A stretch of DNA of 50,123 bases from Brochothrix campestris FSL F6-1037 (GCF_000525915.1 NZ_AODH01000056.1:1-50123), one strand, 5' to 3'. Positions 38,061 through 49,017 are shown, counted from the stretch's first letter. The notes: a model not told the origin generated them from the sequence alone. Numbers and translations are program-made.

Positions 38061-38115
38061 TTTGCAAAACATAGCATTTAGTAGTATTATAAATGTATAT
38101 TGGTTACGTTTACAT
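38061..38115 (+). promoter_or_regulatory. ccpA promoter with a downstream cre site
   Basis: TTTGCA (about 38061-38066), 18-bp spacer, TATTAT (38085-38090). TTGGTTACGTTTACAT at 38100-38115 fits the catabolite response element WTGNNARCGNWWWCAW at 15 of 16 positions and overlaps the expected transcription start, suggesting that CcpA represses its own gene. Confidence 0.7.
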
Positions 38116-38182
38116 TTCAAGGTTTAAGTGAATATAAACTACATGGATGAAAAAATATAAAAACAACTGAAGGAGAATTTAC

Positions 38183-39182
38183 ATGACAATTACAATTTAT
38201 GATGTGGCCCGCGAAGCAAGTGTCTCAATGGCAACGGTTTCCCGTGTCGTTAATGGCAATCCCAATGTTAAACCAGTAACAAGAAAGAAAGTGCTTGATG
38301 TTATCGAACGTTTAGGCTACCGCCCAAATGCGGTTGCACGAGGGTTAGCAAGTAAAAAAAACAACGACTGTCGGTGTCATCATTCCAGATATTTCAAACG
38401 TGTTTTTTGCGGAACTTGCCCGTGGAATTGAAGATATTGCAACGATGTATAAATATAATATTATTTTGAGTAATTCAGATAATAATGCTGAAAAAGAATT
38501 AGTTGTGTTAAACACATTACTCGGTAAGCAAGTCGATGGTATTGTTTACATGGGTAATAAAATTTCGGATAAGGTGCAAGAAGAATTAACGCGTTCACAC
38601 ACACCAATCGTATTAGCGGGGGTATTGGACACAACGGATACGATTCCAAGTGTTAATATTGATTATAAGCAATCAACTTACGCCGTTGTATCTGAGTTGT
38701 TGGCTAAAGGGCATCAACACATTGCCTTTTTAAGTGATGGTCATGAAAACACGAATACGCGTGCTAAATACGATGGCTATGTGATGGCATTGACTGAGGC
38801 AAAACTAACAGTCAACCCTGATCTTGTTGTGGAATTGAGCGGCAACAATTACAACCAAGGTACATTAGGATGGGCACAATTGGCGGATAAACAAACGAAA
38901 GTTGAGGCGATTTTTGCTTCAGATGATGAAATTGCTATCGGTGCTTTAAACGCGGCACAAGACGCGGGTGTGAGTGTACCGAACGAGTTAGAAGTTATTA
39001 CTTCGAACAATACGAAAATCACGTTAATGGCACGGCCACAATTGACAACAGTCGTACAACCATTGTATGATATCGGTGCAGTTGCAATGCGACTTTTAAC
39101 GAAATTACTCAATAAAGAAGAGCTCACATCACCGCATGTGACATTACCTTATACGATTCAAAAACGAGGCACAACCAAATAG
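38183..39182 (+). pseudogene. ccpA: Catabolite control protein A, frameshifted as read
   Basis: CcpA is the LacI-family regulator that, with HPr-Ser-P, governs carbon catabolite control. Frame 38183-38431 has the HTH and hinge ([27 protein letters not shown]); 38400-39182 has the effector domain ([35 protein letters not shown]). Removing one A from the A8 run at 38354-38361 restores [18 protein letters not shown] and a 332-residue protein, the exact family length. ATG after AAGGAGA. Very high similarity to Bacillus CcpA over the readable parts. Confidence 0.93.
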
Positions 39183-39192
39183 CACCAACGCG

Positions 39193-39225
39193 GGCGATTG
39201 GGTCAAACTGACTCAGTCGCCTTCT
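39193..39225 (+). terminator. Possible weak terminator after ccpA
   Basis: GGCGA (39193-39197) with TCGCC (39217-39221) and inner GTC/GAC pairing; only TTCT follows. Confidence 0.45.
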
Positions 39226-39260
39226 GTGAGTTAGCCGTTGGATGAAGGAGAGAATGTATC

Positions 39261-40628
39261 ATGTATCAAGCACTACCAGTGCATAAAAACGAAGAAATTG
39301 ATTTAATCGTTGAAAGCTTATCACACGAAGGTGTCGGCGTTTGTAAAGTTAACGGCTATCCGATTTTTGTGAAAAGTGCCTTGCCCGGAGAAACAATTAA
39401 AGTGAAAATCACTAAAACGTTGAAGAACTATGGTTTTGGACGTTTACAAGCAATCATTACACCGTCTCCAGAGCGTGTTACGCCACCGTGCGCCGTTTAT
39501 GCGCAATGTGGCGGTTGTCAATTACAGCATCTCTCATATAAAGGACAGCAGGAATTCAAACAACAACATGTTATTGATGTTTTTCAACGATTAGGACATT
39601 TTGCAGATGTCACTGTTTTACCAACGAAAGGGATGGACAATCCTTGGGCTTACCGCAATAAGTCACAGCTCCCTTATGGCGAAGTCAACGGTATGAATCG
39701 TCTTGGCTTTTATCGTGAACGTAGTCATGACCTAATTGCCACTGAGACATGTTTGATTCAAAACACGCATAACGATGCAGCGATGCAAGCTATTAATACA
39801 ATCTTAGCGAAGCATGAGGTGTTTCCTTACAATGAGCGTACAAACAAAGGTACCTTACGTCATGTGATGTTACGTTATGGTCGCAGTACGAATGAATTGA
39901 TGGTCGTTTTAATTACACGGACACCCGATATGCCACGTCGTCGTTTAATTGTTGAAGAAATTGTGGCTGCTGTCCCTGAGATTGTCAGTGTCTATCAAAA
40001 TGTGAATAAACTGAAGACAAATGTCATCTTCGGAGACCAAACAATCCATCTCTATGGACAAGATACTATCGAGGATACGATTCACGATGTTAAATTTAAA
40101 ATATCACCACGGTCATTTTATCAAATCAATCCGGAGCAAACAGAAGTGTTGTATGCCGAAGCACTTAAAAGTGCAGGCTTAACAGGTTCTGAGAATGTCA
40201 TCGATGCATACTGTGGTATCGGTTCAATTTCATTATGCCTCGCGAAAGGTGCCAAACATGTCTACGGTGTTGAAATTGTGCCAGAAGCAATTGAAGATGC
40301 GAAAGAAAATGCCTTGTTGAACGGCTTAACGAATACAACCTTCGAAGCAGGTCCTGCCGAAGTTGTCATTCCGAACTGGTATAAACAAGGTGTTACAGCC
40401 GACGTTATTTGTGTCGATCCGCCCCGTAAAGGCTGCGATGAGAAATTATTAAATACACTTCTAAAGATGAAACCAAAACGAATTGTGTATGTTTCATGTA
40501 ATCCAGCCACCTTAGCACGTGATGCACGCGTGCTCGTTGATGGTGGTTATACCCTCAATGAGGTGCAACCAGTGGATATGTTTCCGCAAACTGCTCATGT
40601 AGAGGCGGTTTGTTCGTTCAGTTTATAG
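39261..40628 (+). CDS. 23S rRNA (uracil-5-)-methyltransferase, RumA/RlmCD family
   Basis: The 455-residue protein has an N-terminal TRAM domain (about 10-65), iron-sulfur cysteines C77, C83, C86 ([10 protein letters not shown]) with a fourth in TETCLIQ, the SAM-binding [13 protein letters not shown] and the catalytic Cys in [13 protein letters not shown]. It makes m5U in 23S rRNA; in Bacillota one enzyme may modify both U747 and U1939 (numbering of E. coli), so RlmCD is a likely name. RBS GAAGGAGAG. Confidence 0.92.
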   Translation: MYQALPVHKNEEIDLIVESLSHEGVGVCKVNGYPIFVKSALPGETIKVKITKTLKNYGFGRLQAIITPSPERVTPPCAVYAQCGGCQLQHLSYKGQQEFKQQHVIDVFQRLGHFADVTVLPTKGMDNPWAYRNKSQLPYGEVNGMNRLGFYRERSHDLIATETCLIQNTHNDAAMQAINTILAKHEVFPYNERTNKGTLRHVMLRYGRSTNELMVVLITRTPDMPRRRLIVEEIVAAVPEIVSVYQNVNKLKTNVIFGDQTIHLYGQDTIEDTIHDVKFKISPRSFYQINPEQTEVLYAEALKSAGLTGSENVIDAYCGIGSISLCLAKGAKHVYGVEIVPEAIEDAKENALLNGLTNTTFEAGPAEVVIPNWYKQGVTADVICVDPPRKGCDEKLLNTLLKMKPKRIVYVSCNPATLARDARVLVDGGYTLNEVQPVDMFPQTAHVEAVCSFSL

Positions 40629-40640
40629 TGAAAAAAGACA

Positions 40641-40688
40641 AAAAAAGTCGTACCGACCACAGTGTAAGTGGTTAGTACGACTTTTTTT
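40641..40688. terminator. Bidirectional terminator between the methyltransferase and the small minus-strand gene
   Basis: AAAAAAGTCGTAC (40641-40653) pairs with GTACGACTTTTTT (40675-40687); inner GACCAC/GTGGTT extends the structure. Confidence 0.9.
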
Positions 40689-40992
40689 ATTCGAATTCAA
40701 TCGAGATGATGGCTTCATCAAGCGAATCTAACATCTCGTATTTAGCGATGAAATCTTCCCATGAAGATACGCTCGTGTCTTTACGGACTTCGAGTTTTAG
40801 TTTTTCAAACACGTTTCCAACAAAGTCGAGCCACATTTTATTTGTGGCTCGCATCATTTTTTCTTCCGTCCATCTTTTCTTGTTCGGACGACGTTTGTTT
40901 TTGGCCTCTTGGTAGGCAAAGGCATTCTCGATGAAAATCGTATGTGCCGATAAATTCGCTTCCAAGTATTCGGTCAGTTCTAACTTTGTCAT
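40687..40992 (-). CDS. Small conserved-looking hypothetical protein
   Basis: About 101 residues, starting MTKLELTEYLEANLSAHTIF. Charged and probably all-helical; basic middle (KNKRRPNKKRWTEEKMMRATNKMW) and acidic C-terminus (LDSLDEAIISIEFE). No cysteines, membrane segments or motif I recognise. The frame can open at 41013, but AAAGGAG lies 9-10 bases before ATG 40992. It has its own terminator, which supports a real gene. Function unknown. Confidence 0.75.
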   Translation of the reverse strand: MTKLELTEYLEANLSAHTIFIENAFAYQEAKNKRRPNKKRWTEEKMMRATNKMWLDFVGNVFEKLKLEVRKDTSVSSWEDFIAKYEMLDSLDEAIISIEFE

Positions 40993-41135
40993 ATAGCTGT
41001 ACTCCTTTATCATTGATTAGTTGTAAATAACAGTTCGCTCATTAAATACCTCACTATCTATTATAGCACTGCGAGCTCAGACTGCCACCATTCTATCTAT
41101 ATTAACGAAAATTAGAATTTTTTTTGCCAAAAGAC

Positions 41136-41164
41136 TTGCCTTTTTTGAGAGAAAGTACTATATT
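41136..41164 (+). promoter_or_regulatory. Promoter of the rrf2-yhgE operon
   Basis: TTGCCT (41136-41141), 17-bp spacer, TATATT (41159-41164). Confidence 0.65.
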
Positions 41165-41167
41165 GTA

Positions 41168-41190
41168 TTAGGGACAACAAAAGACCCTAA
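41168..41190 (+). promoter_or_regulatory. Possible operator at the rrf2 transcription start
   Basis: TTAGGG (41168-41173) and CCCTAA (41185-41190) form a 6-bp perfect inverted repeat with an 11-bp centre, placed at the expected transcription start just before the Rrf2 gene. A site for autoregulation is inferred. Confidence 0.4.
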
Positions 41191-41227
41191 AGGACAATGA
41201 AAAGCGCTATAGTGAGGTGGAGAACAA

Positions 41228-41716
41228 ATGAAGTTTTCTAAGAGTATGAAGCAAGCGATTTGTATCATGGTGTTACTTGCGACGCAAACGGCCGATAAGT
41301 CGCTGAAATCACAAGATATTAGTGAGCGATTGCAAATGTCACAGGCTTATTTGAAGAAGATTATGCGTAAATTAGTTGTGGCAGATTTAATTAAATCGGT
41401 TTCAGGCAATAACGGTGGTTATATGATTGCCAAATCAATTGATGAAATGACCTTGTATGACATTTATTATGCGGTATGCGGCCCAGTGCAAACATTCAGT
41501 GATGAAGATGATATGCTGTTACAAGCATTTAGTGGTGGCATGTATGCCGAAGATGGCTTGCAAGCACTGGAAAAAGTGTTTTTACAAATGGATGCGGGCA
41601 TAGAACGGTTTTTAAAAGGTATTATTGCTGGACCGTTTTTAACTAATATATTAGGTGTCACAGACATACCACAAGTCGATTGGACCAACAGGGACCAAAA
41701 TATAAGTAGTAAGTAA
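41228..41716 (+). CDS. Rrf2 family transcriptional regulator
   Basis: The 162-residue protein has the Rrf2 winged-helix layout: SMKQAICIMVLLA, SQDISERLQMSQAYLKKIMRKL (recognition helix) and SVSGNNGGYMIAKSIDEMTLYDIYYAV (wing). Only two cysteines are present (Cys12 and one in YYAVCGP), so the three-Cys iron-sulfur cluster of IscR/NsrR is absent. It is 16 bases from yhgE and probably controls it. RBS GTGGAG. Confidence 0.88.
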   Translation: MKFSKSMKQAICIMVLLATQTADKSLKSQDISERLQMSQAYLKKIMRKLVVADLIKSVSGNNGGYMIAKSIDEMTLYDIYYAVCGPVQTFSDEDDMLLQAFSGGMYAEDGLQALEKVFLQMDAGIERFLKGIIAGPFLTNILGVTDIPQVDWTNRDQNISSK

Positions 41717-41732
41717 ATGGGGGAATAGGTGT

Positions 41733-44459
41733 ATGTGGAAACAACAATGGAAAACTTTAGCAAGTAATCGTACCTTATTAATTTCGGTGATTGTGTTACT
41801 TTTTATCCCGATAATGTATGCAGGCACTTTTTTAGGATCGATTTGGGATCCGTATGGCAAGACTGAAAATTTCAAAGTCGCGGTCATCAATCACGATCAA
41901 GCGGTTGAAATGGACGGCGAAAAATTAAATGTCGGAGAACAATTGGTTGATAACCTGAAAGAAAATGACACCTTTGATTGGCAATTCGTTAAAAATGAGA
42001 CCAAAGCGAATGAACAACTTAAAACAGGTGACTACTACATGGTTATCACTATTCCAACAGATTTCTCGAAAAATGCAGCGACACTATTAGATGATGAACC
42101 GCAAAAAATGCAGTTAAATTATGCTACGAACCCGGGTAAAATTATGACAGGGGACTTAATCGCCACTCAAGGGGCGACAACAATTAATCAAACGATTTCA
42201 CAAACAGTAACGGAACAGTACAGTCAAGCCTTATTTGCACAAATCACTAAAATGGGTGATGGCTTTGGTGAGGCAGCTGACGCCTCTAGTAAATTGACCA
42301 AAGGGACTAACACAGTCAAAACCGGTAATGAAACAATTGCCGAAAACCTCAAAAAAAATGTCAGATAGTACCTTAACGTTTCAATCAGGTAGCGAACAAT
42401 TGGTTGTGGGGGTAGAAGCCTTACAAACAGGTGTAAACCAATTGAATACAGGTGCAACAGCATTAACAACAGGTGTATCAACCTATACAAATGGCGTCGG
42501 TCAACTGGCTGAAGGTTCGACACAGCTGGCAAGTGGCGCGAATCAGCTCACAAGTAATTCAGCCAATTAACAACGGGAGCCAACAGCCTAGCAAACGGAT
42601 TAGGTCAATTGCAAGCGGGTAGTTCAACACTACAAACAGGTGTGAGCGCTGTTGCTGATGGGAATCAGCAATTAAGCACTGGTTTAAATGAGTTAGCAAC
42701 AAAAGCACCAGCCTTAACAGCGGGCATCGATCAACTCGTAGACGGTCAAACGAGTTTAACTGCCGGTTTAACGACGCTGAGTGATAAAGGTGGAGACTTA
42801 GTAAGTGGTGTGAAACAATTACAAGCCGGTATCAGTCAATTAAGTGATGGTTTGGCTGGTGATTTACCGGCGATTGATACGGCAGCGATTGAGTCAGAGT
42901 TAACCACTGTTGGTACAAGCATGCAAACAATTGCTAGCAGCGTACAAGCGCCAGCTGACTCAGCTGAAGTGAAAGCGGTGCAGCAGACAGCCGCCTTCAA
43001 AGCATTAACACCCGCACAACAAACCGAATTGATGACGGCTTTACAAGGAGCAGTCGGATCCAAAGCACAACAACAAGGCGCAGCATTAGCAAGTGCTAAA
43101 GAAAGTCTTACAAATGTGGCGACAGCTTTACAGGCGATTGGTGATGCTGGTTTAACTGAAAAAGTGACTGCTCTGAAGACTGGCGTAGCTCAACTTCAAA
43201 CCGGGATTGACCAACTTGCACCAGGATCAGAACAATTAATCGCGGGCCTTAATGAGGCTCAAACAGGTAGTGAAGCGTTAGTCACAGGAGCGAAAAAAGT
43301 ACAAGCAAGCGCTCCAACATTAACAGATGCAATTAATACAGCAGCAGCTGCAAGTGCGAAATTAGCAAATGGATCCTCTCAAGCTAATGAAGGTGTTTCA
43401 CAACTTGCAACGGGACTCAACAGTGCTTCAACCGGTTCAGAAACGCTTAATAGTGGCCTAACAACTTATACAAATGGGGTGGCAACCTTAGGTGAGGGTG
43501 TTACTACTTTACATAATGGTGCAGCTGAACTTGCTGCTAATTCAGGTCAACTCCAAGCGGGTGCGTCTCAACTAGCAGACGGCACACAACAATTGGCAGC
43601 TAAAACACCTGCTTTAGCTAGTGGTGTCGGACAATTAAATGATGGTGCAAGCCAACTGCATGACGGTTCAACTAAATTAGCAGAAGGCTCTAATAAATTA
43701 ACAGATGGTTTAACTCAGGTAGCAAGCGGTACTGTTAAATTAGGTGACACTTTAGGTGAAGCCTCAAATAAAGTAGCAGATACGAACTTGAAAACAGCCA
43801 ATGCAAAAATGGTGGCAAAACCAACTGATTTAAACAAAACAGAATTAAGTAAAGTACCTAACTATGGTCATGGTTTAGCACCTTATGTAATGGCCTTAGC
43901 CTTATTTGTAGGCTCATTAACCTTTAATGTTATTTTCCCGATTGAGGTACCTGTCTCTTATCCGAAATCAGCACTGTCATGGTGGTTTAGTAAATTCAGC
44001 GTGATGATTGCGCATGCGATTGTCCAAGCGCTCTTATTAGATGTTATTATGGTGTTAGGGCTCGGTTTAGAGGTGGAACATATGGGACAATTTGTGCTTG
44101 TATCACTCTTTACATCACTTGCCTACATGTCGATTGTATCGTTCTTAGCGATTACCTTTGGTAACCCAGGTCGTTTCATGGCAATGATTTTACTTGTCTT
44201 ACAATTAGGTGCAAGTGCCGGAACCTTCCCATTACAATTAACGAATGGTTTCTTCCAAGTCTTGCATACAGCTTTGCCAATGACATATGCAGTCAATGGT
44301 TACCGTCAGGCGTTAACAGACGGTTTATCAAACGGTGTAGTGGGTCAAACACTCGTTGTTATGACACTCTTTATCCTTGCATTCAATGCCCTTTTAATCG
44401 GAGTCTTACATTTGAAACGAACAAAAAATTACCGTTTAGAAGGAACTATCGAAGCTTAA
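41733..44459 (+). pseudogene. yhgE: YhgE/Pip family ABC-2 membrane protein, frameshifted twice as read
   Basis: Three frames form one 908-residue protein: 41733-42368 with the first membrane helix and YhgE N-terminal domain (WKTLASNRTLLIS, ATNPGKIMTGDLIATQGA); then a long region of repeats of the type QLxxGxxxLxxGxxxL (42380-43760); then five or six C-terminal membrane helices (43880-44420). One extra A in the A8 run 42352-42359 and one missing C near 42563 (GCCAATTAAC) break the frame. Family members include the phage infection protein Pip of Lactococcus and membrane proteins with an ESX/type VII-like or efflux context; role here unknown. It follows the Rrf2 gene directly. Confidence 0.88.
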
Positions 44460-44476
44460 TTGCATGAAAATAACTA

Positions 44477-44592
44477 TTCAGTCTTATCATCTCGTAAACA
44501 AACGCACTGTAATAAAATGCGAAAGAAAATGAAGTCTGTTTGGATTTTGTCTACAATGTGAAACAAGTCGTCTAAAGGCGACTTGTTTTTTT
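44477..44592 (+). repeat. Dispersed repeat R2 copy 2 with terminator
   Basis: The first 80 bases match R2 copy 1. GTAAACAAACGC (44494-44505) can partly pair with GATTTTGTCTAC (44543-44554). A different terminator hairpin follows: ACAAGTCG (44563-44570) with CGACTTGT (44579-44586) and a T-run. Also ends the yhgE transcript. Confidence 0.75.
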
Positions 44593-44699
44593 TGGACTCA
44601 TTTGACTAACGTGACAACAATGTAAGTAGTGTTGAGGTAGTAATTTATAACCAAAACAGTTAGAATGGAGATATTATGTCATGTTAGGGGTTTTATACT

Positions 44700-47308
44700 A
44701 TGAAAGTACTGTTTAAACGCATATTACAGTTTTTAAAAACAAATAGTCGGACTGTTAAATTTGTTTTCATTGGTTTGATTGTGGCTGTTTTAACTTTTGT
44801 GTTAGTGTCTGAAGGGCGCAACATCAATTATCCGCTGTTGAAAGCACATATGGTCGAACAAACGCCGCAAACAATCGGTTTAGTGTTATTGGTCGGTGTT
44901 ATCGCCTTGCTCCCGATGTTATTGTATGATTTTGTACTTGTTACATTATTACCGCGTAAATATTCAAAAATGCAAATTGTACAAGCTGGGTTTATTGCCA
45001 ATACCTTTGCCAATATTGGTGGTATGGGTGGGGTAGTTGGCGCTTCAATACGAATGTTGTACTACGGTAATGAAGAGGTTAAAAAGAAAGATTTACTGTA
45101 TGCCTTATCTAAAATTGGCTTATTCTTATTATCTGGCCTATCAGTCTTAGCTGTTGTCATCTTATTGTTTTTCATGGTTCCTAGTTATACACAACATGTT
45201 CATAAGTACTGGCCATGGCTAGTGGCGTGCTCGCTTTATTTACCTGTTCTGTGGTTTTTGACGAACAGTAAAAAGTACACGTTCTTTACAGATTTGACGC
45301 CGAAGAAGAAAGGTGTACTCGTGTTTGCTTCAACGATGGAATGGCTCGCCTCAGGCTGTGCGTTTGTCGTGATTGGCTGGTTGTTAAATGAACCGGTGAA
45401 TGTCATTAAACTATTCCCGGTCTTTATTATCGCATCGATAGTCGGAATTGTTTCATTGATTCCCGGTGCTTTAGGATCGTTTGACTTAGTGATGTTGCTT
45501 GGAATGAGTGCACTCGGAATTAATAGTGAACTTGCGATTGCATGGGTGTTGTTTTACCGGATTGCGTATTATTTTGTTCCATTTTTCTTATCAGTCTTTA
45601 TTTTAATGAGTCATGGCGTGCGCAAGTTGAATTTGTTTTTAGAAGGCATTCCGGCGCTAGCAATCCGAAAAGTCGCTCATATTACACTGGTTTGTTTCGT
45701 TTATTTAGCAGGTATATTGCTCATTTTAACTGCTGCCGCGCCAAATGTCGGAAACCATTTTAAACTGGTCCATGACGCAAAAAGTTTTGGTTTTATCTTT
45801 TTATCTCAGCTGACGGCTGTTACATATGGCTTTATCTTAATTGGTCTCGGACGAGGGATTGAGCGTAAAACAAAAAAAAATGTACCTAGTGACCGTAATA
45901 GTCCTTGCCTGTGCGATTTTAAATACTATCTTACGAGGTGTTTCGCTTAAACAAACGCTTATTTTAGGAGTAGTATTACTTTGTTTAGTATTAGCACGCA
46001 AGGAGTTTTATCGTGTTAAATTTGTCTATACGTGGAGTCGAGCGTTAATTGATACCTTTATTTTTAGTGTCGCCATTTTTGTTTATCTCTGGATTGGTAT
46101 TTATAATCGTCCATCACTCCGAAAACCTCACGTTGTCCCCGACTGGATGGTTGTTAAATCGCAAGAAATTTGGTTTTTAGGTATCATGGGAATTTTAATT
46201 GCTGGTCTTATCTTGGCGTTGCTTTATGTGTATACGACTTATACAACCGAAACATTAGGTTCACCCTATAATAAAACGAAAATCGAGAAGCACTTTGCAA
46301 CCTATGGTGGGAATGATATTTCGCATTTGGTTCATTTAAGAGATAAACATATCTTTTGGTCAAGTGACGATAAACTGATGTTTATCTACCGTACATATGC
46401 CGATAAGATGGTCATTATGGGGAATCCGATTGGCGATCTCAGCTACACGCAGACGGCAGTAGAAGAACTAATGGTTCGGGCCAATCAGTTTGGCTACCGT
46501 CCAGTCTTTTATGAGATTGATGAGGCAATGATTGCGATGTTGCATGAACATGGATTTGACTTCATGAAAATTGGCGAACAAGGCTATGTCGATGTGGAAA
46601 ACTTCACCTTAACAGGTAAAAAGAAAAAAAGGCTTGCGGGCTGCTATCAATAAAGTTGAACGTGAGGAATTTGTCTTTGAAATGATCCAGCCGCCATTTA
46701 CGGCGGAATTGATGGCGGAGTTAAAAGCGGTATCTGATAATTGGTTAGGTAACCGCAAAGAAAAAGGCTTTTCGCTTGGTTTCTTTGATGCAAGTTATAT
46801 CGAAGCGGCGCCGGTTGCAGTCGTTAAAAATGAAAATGGGCGTATTGTCGCTTTCGCGACGATGATGCCTTCACATACAACCACATTATCTTCGATTGAT
46901 TTGATGCGCCATTCAGAAGAGGCACCATCAGGTATTATGGATTTCTTGTTCGTCAATTTATACCAATGGTCGCAAGCGAATGGTTATCAAGAATTCAACC
47001 TCGGGATGTCACCGCTCTCAAACGTCGGTGCAAGTCGCTATGCGTTTGTCAGTGAACGAATTGCCGGGTTTATTTATCGCTTCAGTCAAGACTTCTACGG
47101 ATTTCAAGGGTTGCGTAATTATAAAAATAAATTTGTTTATGACTGGCGCCCACGTTATATTGCCTTTCGTAAAAGTAGTTCAATTGCCTTTACGATGATT
47201 CAACTAATGTTATTAATAAGCAAACGACGCTTGTTAGCGCCACAAGATATTCAGTATGATGATGTAACAGTGAGCGAGGACTCTTCTGAAGTAAGCGATC
47301 GTTCTTAA
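44700..47308 (+). pseudogene. mprF: Phosphatidylglycerol lysyltransferase MprF, frameshifted twice as read
   Basis: MprF adds lysine (or alanine) from aminoacyl-tRNA to phosphatidylglycerol and flips the product, lowering sensitivity to cationic peptides. Frame one (44700-45950) is the flippase part with about eight membrane helices and PGALGSFDLVMLLG; frame two (45841-46653) has further helices and the start of the DUF2156 catalytic domain (VIMGNPIGD); frame three (46634-47308) has the rest (EFNLGMSPLSNVG, FQGLRNYKNKF). Extra A in the runs 45872-45880 (A9) and 46624-46630 (A7) break it; corrected length 868. The 240-base gap before it holds R2; ATG has only a modest AGGGG site. Confidence 0.9.
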
Positions 47309-47389
47309 ATCCTAGCTTATAACTTTATTTATCCCTCGAGGGTATGCTATTATTTAAGGGTAAGTAAAAGTAGGAAAGAGAGCGATTGA

Positions 47390-48049
47390 ATGACAATTAT
47401 ACAGAGTATCATTAGTTTCATAATCCATATCGATACACATTTAGTAGAGATTATCCAAATGTTCGGTGGCTGGTCGTATGGTATTTTGTTCGCCATCGTC
47501 TTCGTTGAAACCGGCTTAGTTATTTTCCCCTTTTTACCGGGAGATTCGTTGCTTTTTGCTAGTGGCGCATTAGCTGCAATGGGCTCGTTTGATTTAAAAT
47601 GGTTGTTGATCATCTTTTTAGCAGCTAGTATTATTGGTGATTCGGTCAACTACGAAATCGGTAAGTTAATCGGGACATCGATTCCGAAAAACAGCTGGTT
47701 AGGTAAGGTTATTAGTGAAGAACGAATTGCGGTAGCAACAGCCTTCTTTGATAAACACGGGGGCAAGACGATTGTCTTTGCACGTTTTATGCCATTTATT
47801 CGAACCTTTGCACCCTTTATTGCGGGTGCTTCACGGATGCGTTATCGTCAGTTTTTAATGTACAATGTCATTGGTGCCGTTTTGTGGGTATTCCTCTTTG
47901 TAATTATTGGTTTCTTTTTTGGCAATATCCCCTTTGTGAGTGAGAACTTCTCCGTAGTCATCTTGGCGATTATTTTTATCTCGATTTTACCAGCGGTAGT
48001 TGGTTGGCTCAAGACGAGCCTACAGGAGAAGAAAAAAGAACGAAAATAA
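47390..48049 (+). CDS. DedA family membrane protein
   Basis: The 219-residue protein has about five membrane helices and the DedA signatures FVETGLVIFPFLPGDSLLFASG and ARFMPFIRTFAPFIAGASRM, whose Arg and acidic residues are needed in this family. DedA proteins are undecaprenyl phosphate or phospholipid transporters/flippases. Start ATG with AAAGAGAGCG upstream. A CCCTCGAGGG palindrome (47332-47341) lies in the leader near a TATTAT box. Confidence 0.93.
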   Translation: MTIIQSIISFIIHIDTHLVEIIQMFGGWSYGILFAIVFVETGLVIFPFLPGDSLLFASGALAAMGSFDLKWLLIIFLAASIIGDSVNYEIGKLIGTSIPKNSWLGKVISEERIAVATAFFDKHGGKTIVFARFMPFIRTFAPFIAGASRMRYRQFLMYNVIGAVLWVFLFVIIGFFFGNIPFVSENFSVVILAIIFISILPAVVGWLKTSLQEKKKERK

Positions 48050-48061
48050 AGTACATAAACA

Positions 48062-48101
48062 GTAAGAGAGGTATCCGTGTATTAGCGGATGCCTCTCTTT
48101 G
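48062..48101. terminator. Terminator between dedA and the epimerase gene
   Basis: AAGAGAGG-ATCCG and CGGAT-CCTCTCTT pair with a single T/G interruption (48064-48099). The loop contains the minus-strand stop codon of the epimerase gene (48082-48084). Confidence 0.85.
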
Positions 48102-49017
48102 TTTGAACTAACATTGTTAAGGCCTCTTTTAAAAAGGGATAGTTAAAAGTGAAGCCAGCGTCTGTCAATTTAGTGGGGATTACACATTGGCCCTCGGTGA
48201 TTAAAACAGCTGAATCACCTAAAAGTGTGTGTAGCATGAAGCGTGGTAACGGAAAAAAGCACGGTCGGTGAAGTGTTGTTGCTAATTGTTTGGCAAAGTC
48301 AGCTTGTCGAACAGGATGAGGGGCACTCAGATGAACGACACCATCCAATTGTGGTTGTTTAATGATAAATAGTAAGGCTGCAACACAGTCTGCGAGATGA
48401 ATCCAAGAATACCACTGTTCACCAGAGGCGATTTTGCCACTGAGGCCCAATTTAGTAATCAGTCGCAGTGGCGCAAAGGCTCCTCCTTTAGGGGCGAGAA
48501 TTAAGGCGAAGCGGCAATAAACGACTCTCACACCTAGTTGAGCGACTGCAGCTGCACTAGCTTCCCACTGTTGAACCACTGTGCTTAAAAACGAATCGTC
48601 AGGTGAATAGCTCTGTGAGTCGTAATAGGGGGTATCATCCGCTGGATAAAAGCCGATAGCACTAGCGTTAATCCAGACATCAGGTTTGACTGTAAGCTGT
48701 TGGACAAACAAAACGAGAGCACGTGTGCTATCGAGACGACTCGCCGTTATTTCAGCTTTTGCTTGCGTCGTCCATCGTCGAGGCCCAATCGGGGCGCCTG
48801 CTAAATTATAAATCACGTCAAATTTCAACTGTAACTGCTCGACAGTATAGCTGATTACGTTAGCTGAGGGTGGACACCATGTGATAAAATGAAGATAGGT
48901 TGAGGATTTGTTAGTCGGTGATCTCGTTAAAATGTAAACATGATGTTGCTCGGCAATGAGTGCTGCCGTTAAGTGTGAACCGATTAAGCCGGTTCCACCG
49001 CTAATAAGTATATTCAT
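48082..49017 (-). CDS. TIGR01777 family (YfcH-like) epimerase
   Basis: The 311-residue protein is an extended SDR with the N-terminal Rossmann motif GGTGLIGSHL (7-16), YNLAGAPIGPRRW and the C-terminal DUF1731 domain (RFMLHTLLGDSAVLITEGQCVIPTKLTDAGFTFNYP). NAD(P)-dependent; substrate unknown. Its ATG is divergent from recX with 66 bases between. Stop lies in the terminator loop. Confidence 0.92.
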   Translation of the reverse strand: MNILISGGTGLIGSHLTAALIAEQHHVYILTRSPTNKSSTYLHFITWCPPSANVISYTVEQLQLKFDVIYNLAGAPIGPRRWTTQAKAEITASRLDSTRALVLFVQQLTVKPDVWINASAIGFYPADDTPYYDSQSYSPDDSFLSTVVQQWEASAAAVAQLGVRVVYCRFALILAPKGGAFAPLRLITKLGLSGKIASGEQWYSWIHLADCVAALLFIIKQPQLDGVVHLSAPHPVRQADFAKQLATTLHRPCFFPLPRFMLHTLLGDSAVLITEGQCVIPTKLTDAGFTFNYPFLKEALTMLVQTKRGIR

